Shown: one piece after another, positions 6,324 to 12,958 of the stretch
Layout of the letters: each line of letters starts with the position of its first letter
Position numbering within the stretch: position 1 is the first letter of the stretch
Assembly: GCA_036559465.1 (NCBI GenBank)
Contig: DATBTC010000004.1
Location: 1-18,091 of the forward strand
Length of the DNA stretch: 18,091 nucleotides
From: JAHFPN01 sp036559465
GTDB taxonomy: Bacteria > Pseudomonadota > Alphaproteobacteria > Rhizobiales > Xanthobacteraceae
Direction: 5' to 3'
Made by a program: the position numbers and the translations under genes
Notes under the pieces: generated by a model
What the model saw: only the letters and a program-made list of their open reading frames with translations
The model's database searches: none
What the model was told of the DNA's origin: nothing

Positions 6324-8066
6324 TTGAAAACCTCCCGCTCAACCGCGTTCGCCGCAGCTTTATTCGCCGGCGGCGCTATTGCTCTTGTTCCTGCGGCACG
6401 CGCCGAGGTTCCGTCACCGTCGGTGATCGCGCGCACATCGCCGGCGGGGAACTATCTCGCCGGCCGCCATGCGACGGTCTCGCGCGACGCGGAAGCGGCG
6501 GTGGCCTATTATCGTGCGGCGCTCAGGGCCGATCCGAGGAACGAGGAACTGCTCGAGCGCACCTTCCTGACCATGCTCGCCAGCGGCGTGATCGACGAAG
6601 CCGCGCCGCTCGCCGAGCGCCTGATCGTTATCGAGAAATCGCACCGCATGGCCCGTCTCACGCTTGCCGCGCGCGCGATCAAACGCAACCAATACGCCGC
6701 CGCACGCAGCCACCTGAGCCAGTCGGTGCGTGGGCCGATCGCGGATCTGACCGCCACGCTGGTCGGCGCCTGGGCGCAATACGGCGCCAACGATTCCAAG
6801 GGCGGCATCGAGGCCATCGATAAGCTGCAAGGGCCGGACTGGTACGCAACGTTCAAGGATCTTCATGCCGGCTTGATGCTCGATGCGGCGGGCCAGCGCC
6901 GGGAAGCCGGTCTGCGTTTGCAGAAGGCCTATCGCGGCGATGCGAACTCATTGCGCACGATGGAAGCCTATGCGCGCTGGGCGAGCCGTTCCGGCGACCG
7001 CGATACGGCGCTCAAGACCTTCGCCGAATTCGGCCGCGTGCTTCCGCGCCATCCGATCGTCGAGGCTGCGGTCGCCGAGATCGAGGCCGGGCGGACGCTC
7101 ACGCCGCTGCTGCGCACGCCGTCGGCCGGCGCCGCCGAGGTGCTCTACGGCCTCGGCTCCGCGCTCGGCCGCCAGGGCGGCGAGGATCTCGGTCTCGTCT
7201 ATCTCCAGCTCGCGCTGTTCCTCGATCCGCAGCATCCAATCGGGCTGATCGCGCTCGCCGATCTCTACGAGAACGTGAAAAAGCCGGAACAGGCGATCGA
7301 AGTCTACTCGCGAGTGCCCGCCAATTCGCCCCTCAAGCGCAATGCGGAAATCCACCGCAGTCTCAACCTCGACGCGCTCGATCGCACCGATGAGGCGCGG
7401 AAGAATCTCGAAGCGCTGGTCGCCGCCAAGCCCGACGAACTGGAGGCGATCACCGCGCTCGGTAACCTGCTGCGCGCCCGCAAGTTCTATAAGGAAGCGG
7501 CTGAAATCTATTCCAGGGCGGTCCAGAAGATTGGAACGCCGGACCGGGGGCATTGGGCGCTGTTCTATTTCCGAGGCATCAGCTTCGAGCGCTCCAAGCA
7601 ATGGCCGCTCGGGGAGAAGGACTTCGAGCTGGCGCTGAAACTGTTCCCCGACCAGCCGCAGGTTTTGAACTATCTCGGTTATTCCTGGGTCGACCAGGGC
7701 CTGAACTTGGACAAAGCCGTCGACATGATCCGCAAGGCCGTGGCCCTCAGGCCCAACGACGGCTACATCGTCGATAGCCTGGGCTGGGCCTATTACCGCC
7801 TTGGCCGCTACGAGGACGCCGTGCGTGAGCTCGAGCGTGCGATCGAGCTCAAACCCGAGGACCCGGTCATTAATGACCACCTCGGCGATGCCTATTGGAA
7901 AGTCGGCCGCCGCGTAGAGTCGTTCTTCCAGTGGAGCCACGCCAAGGACCTCAAGCCGGAGCCCGAGGATCTGGAGAAGATCCAGGCGAAGCTGAAGGAC
8001 GGGCTCAAGGACGGCGAGCCGCCCCAGAAGGCCGGCGCGGTCGAAACCAAGGGTAACGGCGGCTAA
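6324..8066 (+). CDS. Exported tetratricopeptide repeat protein
   Basis: From the TTG at 6324 the product is 580 aa. It opens with a clean Sec signal peptide, MKTSRSTAFAAALFAGGAIALVPAARA, ending AxA before EVPSPS. The rest is helical repeats. The clearest TPR units are in the C-terminal third, for example PQVLNYLGYSWVDQGLNLDKAVDMI, DGYIVDSLGWAYYRLGRYEDAVREL and DPVINDHLGDAYWKVGRRVESFFQW. Lengths and repeat phase resemble the large TPR proteins that sit beside ispE in Rhizobiales. The C-terminus is a charged low-complexity tail (KDGLKDGEPPQKAG). It is probably a periplasmic or envelope scaffold; no enzymatic domain is visible and its partners are unknown. The start rests on AGGAGA seven bases upstream and on the signal peptide; longer in-frame starts would bury that signal. 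Confidence 0.9.
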   Translation: MKTSRSTAFAAALFAGGAIALVPAARAEVPSPSVIARTSPAGNYLAGRHATVSRDAEAAVAYYRAALRADPRNEELLERTFLTMLASGVIDEAAPLAERLIVIEKSHRMARLTLAARAIKRNQYAAARSHLSQSVRGPIADLTATLVGAWAQYGANDSKGGIEAIDKLQGPDWYATFKDLHAGLMLDAAGQRREAGLRLQKAYRGDANSLRTMEAYARWASRSGDRDTALKTFAEFGRVLPRHPIVEAAVAEIEAGRTLTPLLRTPSAGAAEVLYGLGSALGRQGGEDLGLVYLQLALFLDPQHPIGLIALADLYENVKKPEQAIEVYSRVPANSPLKRNAEIHRSLNLDALDRTDEARKNLEALVAAKPDELEAITALGNLLRARKFYKEAAEIYSRAVQKIGTPDRGHWALFYFRGISFERSKQWPLGEKDFELALKLFPDQPQVLNYLGYSWVDQGLNLDKAVDMIRKAVALRPNDGYIVDSLGWAYYRLGRYEDAVRELERAIELKPEDPVINDHLGDAYWKVGRRVESFFQWSHAKDLKPEPEDLEKIQAKLKDGLKDGEPPQKAGAVETKGNGG

Positions 8067-8245
8067 CAAGCGGCCGTTCGACTATTCCTCCTCGACCCAT
8101 GTTTATTCTTGCCGCGCGACCAAGCGACGCGCCGGCGAATTCACGGCCTATCCTGGACTAGCCCGCCTACAACGCCCGGTTCATAATCGTCTCCTACGCT
8201 ACTCGGATTCGCATTTTGCGCGAGCCCGAAGCGGCGCGAGGGGTC

Positions 8246-8746
8246 ATGCACAAACCGCGCTACGGAATCGTGCCGGTTGAAGTGATGCTGAGCCAGGACG
8301 GCTTCAGCTATCTCGATGCCATGCGCCGCGGCGAAATCCTCTCCCCGCCGATCTACGAGACGCTGGGCTTGCGCTTGAAGGAAGTGGAGCGTGGCCGTGT
8401 CGTCGTGCAGGGCACTCCGAGCTTGCGGTTCTATGGCCCGGTCAACAACGTGCACGTGGGCTTCACGTCGAGCGTGCTTCAGGCCGCGCTGATCTCCGCG
8501 GTCCAGTCCGTGCTCGAGGTCGGCGAGATGGCGCTTCCGGTCGAATACAAAGTGAACCTCGTGCGCCCGCTGGTCGAAACGACCGGGCCGGTCGATGCGA
8601 TCGCCGTGGTGCTCTATCGCGGCCGCTCGGTCTCGACGGCCGAGTGCAAGCTCGTCGATGGCGCGGGCAAGCTCTATGCCCATGCCAGCGTGACCTGCAC
8701 GATCCTGACGCCGGAAGTGAAGCCGGAGGAAAAGAAGGAAGACTAA
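8246..8746 (+). CDS. PaaI-like hotdog-fold thioesterase, active site altered
   Basis: The 166-aa product matches the acyl-CoA thioesterase family that hydrolyses small aryl or acyl CoA esters. It has SPPIYETLGLRLKEVERGRVVVQGTPSLRFYGPVNNVH, then the central helix, then EYKVNLVRPLVETTGPV and STAECKLVDGAGKLYAHASVTC. The usual motif has HGG followed by an acidic residue in the helix (of the LLDSAxG kind). Here it reads NNVHVGFTSSVLQAALISAV, so HGG is HVG (70-72) and the expected acid is Gln79. The fold is intact, but catalysis may be weak or lost. The ATG at 8246 is preferred since KPRYGIVPVEVM resembles homologue N-termini; TTG at 8216 and ATG at 8285 are possible. Its TAA overlaps the stop of the convergent neighbour. 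Confidence 0.87.
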   Translation: MHKPRYGIVPVEVMLSQDGFSYLDAMRRGEILSPPIYETLGLRLKEVERGRVVVQGTPSLRFYGPVNNVHVGFTSSVLQAALISAVQSVLEVGEMALPVEYKVNLVRPLVETTGPVDAIAVVLYRGRSVSTAECKLVDGAGKLYAHASVTCTILTPEVKPEEKKED

Positions 8747-9213
8747 GGCGAGACCGGAGTCGGGCCGGCGACTGAGCCGGTGGCCTGACGCGGCGCGGCG
8801 CGTCTCCGCGCGAAGAGCATGCGGCCTTCGTGTGTGAAGTCGCAATACATGAAGCTGAGGCCGAAATTAGCGAACGCGCCGCGGAAGCTGCGTGGGCTCG
8901 TGCGGGTCACCGTAAAGCAGGGCTCGAACGGCAGGCCGCGCAGCGCGGCGCAAACCTGGTCGCCGCGCACATAGAGCGTGTTCTGCGGCAGACGTAGATA
9001 GCGCAACACGTCAGAGCCCACGAAGCGGATATTGCCGGCAACCGAGCCGTCGGCAAAAATGCGGCCGGCGCCGCGGGTGCCATCGAAGCAGCTATAGGCG
9101 AACAGCTTGCCGGCGACGAAGGTGCGGGCTTGCTCACCGGTCAGAACCTGCTCGGCGGCGGCCGGGGCCGCAGTCAGCAGAGCGAGAAGGGGGAGCACGC
9201 GGAGAACTTGCAT
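8743..9213 (-). CDS. Secreted four-cysteine protein of unknown function
   Basis: From the ATG at 9213 the product is 156 aa. It has a signal peptide MQVLRVLPLLALLTAAPAAA cut before EQVLTGEQARTF. The mature part has four cysteines (Cys42, 88, 99, 124) in YSCFDG, QVCAAL, EPCFTV and MYCDFT, fitting two disulfides in a periplasmic or secreted domain. The segment GAGRIFADGSVAGNIRF suggests a small beta-rich fold. The end is a disordered R, A and P rich tail. I recognise the pattern as a conserved hypothetical of Rhizobiales but know no function. In-frame ATGs at 9234 and 9273 exist; 9273 would overlap the oxidoreductase gene and spoil the signal peptide position. No strong ribosome site is visible. 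It lies 56 bp downstream of the oxidoreductase gene and may share its transcript. Confidence 0.8.
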   Translation of the reverse strand: MQVLRVLPLLALLTAAPAAAEQVLTGEQARTFVAGKLFAYSCFDGTRGAGRIFADGSVAGNIRFVGSDVLRYLRLPQNTLYVRGDQVCAALRGLPFEPCFTVTRTSPRSFRGAFANFGLSFMYCDFTHEGRMLFARRRAAPRQATGSVAGPTPVSP

Positions 9214-9269
9214 CGGCGAAGCGTCCCGATTCATTTGGGCTAAGGTTGGGCAGATTGGGTCGTGATTTG

Positions 9270-10262
9270 TCAAGCGCCCCCGATACGTACCACCGTGCGG
9301 CCGCGCAATTTCCCGGCCAGGATATCCCGGCCCGCTTCCATCAGGTCCGCGACCGCCACTTCCCGCGTAATCGCCGCGAGCTTGGCCTTGTCGAGATCGC
9401 GCGCGAGTCGCTGCCAGGCCTCACGGCGCAAGGGTTGCGGGCATTGGACTGAATCGATTCCCAGAAGCGAAACGCCGCGCAGGATGAACGGCGCAACCGA
9501 AGTCGGCAAATCCATCCCGCCGGCGAGTCCGCAGGCGGCAATCGCCCCACCGTATTTCGTCATCGCGAGCAGATTGGCGAGCGTATTCGAACCGACCGAA
9601 TCGACGCCGCAGGCCCAGCGCTCCTTGGCGAGCGCCTTGGGCGCACCCGTTAGCTCCGCGCGGTCGAGGATCTCGGTGGCGCCGAGCGATTTCAGATAGT
9701 CCGCCTCCTGCGGCCGGCCGGTGGCGGCGATTACCTGGAAGCCGAGCTTGGACAACAGCGCGATCGCGACCGAGCCAACGCCACCCGCGGCGCCCGTGAC
9801 GATCGCCGGTCCGCGCGCCGGCGCGAGTCCGTGGCGCTGGAGCGCTAGCACGGCAAGCATCGCGGTGAAGCCCGCGGTGCCGATCGCCATCGCATCGCGC
9901 GCGGAAATTTCCGCAGACAACCGCACGAGCCAGTCGCCCTTGACCCGCGCCTTCTCGGCATAGCCGCCGAGATGCGTTTCGCCGAGGCCGAAGCCGTTGA
10001 GCACGACCTTGTCGCCCGACTTCCAGTCGGCGTGTGTTGAACTTTCCACCGTGCCGGCGAAATCGATGCCCGGGATCATCGGCCAGCGCCGCACCACCGG
10101 TGCCTTGCCGGTGAGCGCAAGCCCGTCCTTATAATTAATCGTCGACCATTCGACCCGGACGGTCACGTCGCCGTCCATGAGGTCTTCGTCGGTGAGATTG
10201 GTAAAACGGGCGGTCTGCCCGTCCTCAATCTTCTCGATCAGCCACGCCTTGAAGCCAGCCAT
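9270..10262 (-). CDS. acuI: Zinc-free MDR oxidoreductase, acrylyl-CoA reductase (AcuI/YhdH) type
   Basis: This medium-chain dehydrogenase/reductase lacks the zinc-ligand pattern and belongs to the YhdH/AcuI family, which reduces acrylyl-CoA to propionyl-CoA with NADPH. The 330-aa product is close to the E. coli YhdH length. Motifs are STINYKDGLALTGKAPV (40-56), MIPGIDFAGTVESS, GLGETHLGGYAEKARV, and the nucleotide loop VTGAAGGVGSVAIALLSKLG (about 155-174). ATGRPQEADYLKSLGA follows. The family is known to detoxify acrylate and serve 3-hydroxypropionate or DMSP routes. The substrate here is inferred. The gene follows the MFS carrier by 20 bp on the same strand, suggesting one operon in which the carrier brings in a carboxylic acid. 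No clear Shine-Dalgarno is seen. Confidence 0.88.
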   Translation of the reverse strand: MAGFKAWLIEKIEDGQTARFTNLTDEDLMDGDVTVRVEWSTINYKDGLALTGKAPVVRRWPMIPGIDFAGTVESSTHADWKSGDKVVLNGFGLGETHLGGYAEKARVKGDWLVRLSAEISARDAMAIGTAGFTAMLAVLALQRHGLAPARGPAIVTGAAGGVGSVAIALLSKLGFQVIAATGRPQEADYLKSLGATEILDRAELTGAPKALAKERWACGVDSVGSNTLANLLAMTKYGGAIAACGLAGGMDLPTSVAPFILRGVSLLGIDSVQCPQPLRREAWQRLARDLDKAKLAAITREVAVADLMEAGRDILAGKLRGRTVVRIGGA

Positions 10263-10282
10263 GGGCGGCTACTAGCACAAAT

Positions 10283-11524
10283 TCATGCGGCCGCGGCGAC
10301 CGGCCGCGCCACCGGCTTTTCCACGATCGGCAGATTGATGAGCGCGGACACGACGCCGAGGATCACCGAGCCCCACCAGATCACGTCGTAGGAGCCGTAT
10401 GCCTCGAACAGCACGCCGCCCAGCCACACGCCGAGGAAGCCGCCGACCTGATGGCTGAAGAAAGCGAAACCGAAGAGGGTCGCAAGCCACTTCGTGCCGA
10501 ACATCAGCGCGACCAATCCGTTGGTGGGCGGCACGGTCGAAAGCCACAACAGCCCCATCACCGCGCCGAACGCGACGGCGGAGGTGGGCGTGACCGGCAG
10601 CGTGATGAATGCCACGACCGCAAGCGAGCGCGCGAAATAGATGATCGACAGCAGATAGCGCTTGGGCATCCGGTCGCCGAGCCATCCGGCCAGGATCGAG
10701 CCGACGATGTTGAACAAGCCGATCACGCCGATAGTCCACGCGCCGGTGTCGGCCGACAGGCCGCGATCGACCAGATAAGCGGGCAGATGTACGGTGATGA
10801 ACAGTAGCTGGAAGCCGCAGGTGAAGAACCCGAGTACCAGCAACACATAACTACGATGGCCGAACGCTTCGCTGAGCGCGTGTACCAGCGATTGCTTCTC
10901 TGCCGGGCTCGGCTCTGCTTCCGCGTGTCCCTTCGGCGCGGTCAGCGCCAGCGAGAGCGGAACGATCAGGAGGATCACGCCAGCGAAGATCAGGAGCGTG
11001 TGCTGCCAGCCAAAGCCCTCGATCAGCCCGATGGCGAGCGGCGAGAACAGGAACTGGCCGAACGAGCCGGCCGCGGTGCCGAGACCGAAGGAGAGCGAGC
11101 GCCACTCTTGCGGCAGGAGCTTGCCGAAGCCCGCCAACACCAACGTGAACGAGCTACCGGCCACGCCGAGGCCAGCGATGAAGCCGGCGGTCAGATTGAG
11201 CATGCCCGGGGTCGTCGAATAGGCCATCAGCGCGATACCGATGGCATAGAGGATCGCGCCGCCACTGAGCACCTTGGCGATGCCGAAACGGTCGGCGAGC
11301 GCGCCCGCGAACGGCTGCCCGGTGCCCCACACCAGGATCTGGATTGCGAGCGCGAGCGAGAACACCTCGCGGCCCCAGCCATTGGCCGCCGACATCGGGG
11401 GGAGGAACAACCCGAGCGCGGAGCGCGGCCCAAACCCGACGACTCCGATCAAACATCCGGCGACGAGGACGAGAATGAAATACTGCTTGCGGGACTCAGA
11501 CAGTCTCAGGCTCGACTTCGACAT
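10283..11524 (-). CDS. Major facilitator superfamily transporter, probable organic anion carrier
   Basis: The 413-aa product has about twelve hydrophobic helices with an MFS layout. The loop 2-3 signature is seen as GALADRFGIAKVLSGG, and its counterpart in the second half as GWLGDRMPKRYLL. The sequence resembles the oxalate/formate and monocarboxylate branches (GPRSALGLFLPPMSAANGWGREVFSLALAIQ). The central cytoplasmic loop (APKGHAEAEPSPAEKQSL) separates the two six-helix halves. The ATG at 11524 has an AGGA-type ribosome site about seven bases upstream. It is the first gene before acuI on this strand and is divergent from nadA across 287 bp. Import of a small carboxylate for the neighbouring reductase is an inference; the substrate cannot be read from the sequence. 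Confidence 0.9.
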   Translation of the reverse strand: MSKSSLRLSESRKQYFILVLVAGCLIGVVGFGPRSALGLFLPPMSAANGWGREVFSLALAIQILVWGTGQPFAGALADRFGIAKVLSGGAILYAIGIALMAYSTTPGMLNLTAGFIAGLGVAGSSFTLVLAGFGKLLPQEWRSLSFGLGTAAGSFGQFLFSPLAIGLIEGFGWQHTLLIFAGVILLIVPLSLALTAPKGHAEAEPSPAEKQSLVHALSEAFGHRSYVLLVLGFFTCGFQLLFITVHLPAYLVDRGLSADTGAWTIGVIGLFNIVGSILAGWLGDRMPKRYLLSIIYFARSLAVVAFITLPVTPTSAVAFGAVMGLLWLSTVPPTNGLVALMFGTKWLATLFGFAFFSHQVGGFLGVWLGGVLFEAYGSYDVIWWGSVILGVVSALINLPIVEKPVARPVAAAA

Positions 11525-11629
11525 GAAAGAGTCCTCGCAGTAAAGCGAATGGGATTTGAACGCGCAGGAGCAGGGAGTGACTTCAAGAAAGCGCGTGAAC
11601 CTAGCGGCAGGTACCGGCTGGCCCTAACG

Positions 11630-11658
11630 AATATACTTGAGGGCAGCTATCACCGGAA
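11630..11658 (-). promoter_or_regulatory. Candidate promoter for the MFS-acuI cluster
   Basis: On the minus strand TTCCGG (complement of 11653-11658) and TATATT (complement of 11630-11635) are 17 bp apart. The -10 matches five of six consensus bases; the -35 is weak. It would give a leader of about 100 bases before the MFS gene. Confidence 0.33.
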
Positions 11659-11686
11659 CGCATGACCGGCCGCCTTGCGCGAAGCA

Positions 11687-11716
11687 CTGGCGCAGGAGGG
11701 GATTTTGCGCTATATA
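11687..11716 (+). promoter_or_regulatory. Candidate nadA promoter
   Basis: CTGGCG at 11687-11692 and TATATA at 11711-11716 are 18 bp apart. The -10 matches five of six consensus bases and the -35 is poor. Transcription would start inside the first CTC-n5-GAG repeat, a natural place for a repressor site. This is inference from position. Confidence 0.35.
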
Positions 11717-11737
11717 TTGTGCTCGAAGTGAGAATAA
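11717..11737 (+). promoter_or_regulatory. Putative NadQ operator 1
   Basis: This is a 21-bp imperfect inverted repeat of the form TTGT-G-CTC-GAAGT-GAG-A-ATAA. It has the same CTC-n5-GAG core and flanking AT arms as the second repeat 56 bp downstream (centre to centre). It overlaps the likely nadA transcription start. NadQ, encoded beside the target operon, is the obvious ligand; binding is inferred. Confidence 0.68.
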
Positions 11738-11740
11738 GAC

Positions 11741-11760
11741 AGCCGGCGCGAGCCGGTTTT
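11741..11760 (+). terminator. Small GNRA-looped hairpin with T tract in the nadA leader
   Basis: CCGGC (11743-11747) pairs with GCCGG (11752-11756) around the tetraloop GCGA. A-U and G-U pairs can extend the stem by two, and TTTT follows at 11757-11760. It looks like a minimal intrinsic terminator or attenuator placed between the two putative NadQ sites. The stem is short, so termination would be partial at best. Confidence 0.4.
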
Positions 11761-11772
11761 CTAAGCAGCTAG

Positions 11773-11793
11773 ATATGCTCAACGAGAGTATAT
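11773..11793 (+). promoter_or_regulatory. Putative NadQ operator 2
   Basis: This is a 21-bp inverted repeat of the form ATAT-G-CTC-AACGA-GAG-T-ATAT, with seven symmetric base pairs. It lies 18 bp before the nadA ATG and just upstream of its AGGAGA ribosome site. It is the better of the two repeats. I recall comparative-genomics work assigning a palindrome of this kind to the alphaproteobacterial NadQ; the exact published consensus should be checked. Confidence 0.72.
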
Positions 11794-11811
11794 TTAGCTT
11801 AGGAGACGGAA

Positions 11812-12921
11812 ATGACCAGCCTAGCCCCGCAATTCGAGCTACACGGGCCTCCGGTGGCCCGCCAGGCCATCGTGCAGCGGCCGGGCAGTGGCGCGGCTGC
11901 GCGCCGCCTCGGCGTGTTGCCCATGCCCAAGCTCGAATGGAACGCAGAGGTCGAGCGCGAGACAGCGCATCTCTACGAGAAGGTGAAGCTGGTCGTGCCG
12001 CCGGTCGAGTGGCCGTTCTTCGCGCCCTACGTCAAGGCGATCAACGAGCTGAAGAAAAAGCGCAACGCGGTCATCCTCGCGCACAACTATCAAACGCCGG
12101 AAATTTACAACTGCGTCGCCGATTTTGTCGGCGACTCGCTGCAGCTCGCCCGCGAGGCCACCAAGACCAAGGCCGACATCATCGTGCAGGGTGGCGTGCA
12201 TTTCATGGCCGAAACCTCCAAACTCCTGAATCCCGACAAGGTCGTGCTGATCCCGGATCTCCTGGCCGGTTGCTCGCTCGCTGCTTCGATTACCGGCGAG
12301 GACGTGCGTTTGCTGCGCGAGCGTTTCCCCGGCGTGCCGGTCATCAGCTACGTCAATACTTCCGCCGACGTGAAGGCCGAGAGCGACATCTGCTGCACGT
12401 CGTCCAACGCCGTGCAGGTGGTCGAGAGCTTCGGTGTCGATCGCGTGATCTTCCTGCCCGACGAGTATCTCGCCCGCTGGGTCGCCAACAACACCAAGGT
12501 CAAGATTATCGCCTGGAAGGGCCACTGCGAAGTGCACGAGCGCTTCACCGGCGACGAATTGCGCAAGCTGCGCGAAGGCGAGCCGGGCTTGCAAATCCTC
12601 GCGCATCCTGAATGCCCACCCGACGTGCTCGCGGAGGCTGACTTCACCGGCTCCACCTCGGCCATGAGCAACTGGGTGCGAACCAAGCAGCCCAAGCGCG
12701 TTGTGCTGGTCACCGAATGCTCTATGGCCGACAACGTGCAGACCGAGAACCCGAACGTCGAGTTCGTGCGGCCGTGCAATCTCTGTCCTTATATGAAGCG
12801 CATCACGCTGCCGAAAATCTTGGACAGCCTCGTGTATTTGCGCGAGGAGGTCGAAATCGACCCCGCCATCGCCGCCCGTGCGCGCCGCGCGGTTGAGCGG
12901 ATGGTGCAGTTGAGGAACTGA
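11812..12921 (+). CDS. nadA: Quinolinate synthase
   Basis: NadA condenses iminoaspartate with dihydroxyacetone phosphate to quinolinate, using a labile [4Fe-4S] cluster. The 369-aa product shows AVILAHNYQTPEIYNCVADFVGDS (about 86-109), ADIIVQGGVHFMAET and the three likely cluster cysteines. These are Cys154 in LLAGCSLA, Cys239 in KGHCEVHERF and Cys325 in CNLCPYMK. HPECPPDV and TGSTSAM are also typical. A variable N-terminal extension of about 40 residues precedes the core. The ATG has AGGAGA (11801-11806) at good spacing. It is the first gene of nadA-nadB-nadC, and two CTC-n5-GAG repeats in its leader suggest repression by NadQ. Confidence 0.97.
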   Translation: MTSLAPQFELHGPPVARQAIVQRPGSGAAARRLGVLPMPKLEWNAEVERETAHLYEKVKLVVPPVEWPFFAPYVKAINELKKKRNAVILAHNYQTPEIYNCVADFVGDSLQLAREATKTKADIIVQGGVHFMAETSKLLNPDKVVLIPDLLAGCSLAASITGEDVRLLRERFPGVPVISYVNTSADVKAESDICCTSSNAVQVVESFGVDRVIFLPDEYLARWVANNTKVKIIAWKGHCEVHERFTGDELRKLREGEPGLQILAHPECPPDVLAEADFTGSTSAMSNWVRTKQPKRVVLVTECSMADNVQTENPNVEFVRPCNLCPYMKRITLPKILDSLVYLREEVEIDPAIAARARRAVERMVQLRN

Positions 12922-12922
12922 A

Positions 12923-12945
12923 CCCTCTCCTACAAAGGGAGAGGG
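12923..12945 (+). repeat. CCCTCTCC/GGAGAGGG hairpin between nadA and nadB
   Basis: CCCTCTCC (12923-12930) pairs perfectly with GGAGAGGG (12938-12945) around a 7-nt loop. It starts two bases after the nadA stop. The right arm overlaps the start of the purine-rich nadB ribosome site (GGGAGAAG, 12943-12950). Units of this look are common dispersed intergenic repeats in Rhizobiales. Here the structure could modulate nadB translation or stabilise the nadA 3' end. Confidence 0.65.
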
Positions 12946-12958
12946 AGAAGAAACCCGA

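Larger units (their letters stand above)
11525..11811. other. Divergent intergenic region MFS / nadA (longest gap in the window)
   Basis: This 287-bp stretch holds the candidate MFS promoter, the candidate nadA promoter, two putative NadQ operators and the small leader hairpin. I see no convincing open frame or RNA gene in it. The nadA-proximal half is clearly richer in A and T than the surrounding coding DNA, as expected for a control region. Confidence 0.7.

Noticed and set aside
8067..8245. Possible small gene or RNA in the gap before the hotdog gene
   Set aside because: No open frame with a ribosome site, no strong hairpin and no recognisable RNA motif; it is treated as ordinary intergenic DNA.
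10856..11665. 269-codon plus-strand frame antisense to the MFS gene
   Set aside because: Its highly charged R, E and Q rich translation is the usual antisense of a membrane protein, and the frame runs into the nadA control region.
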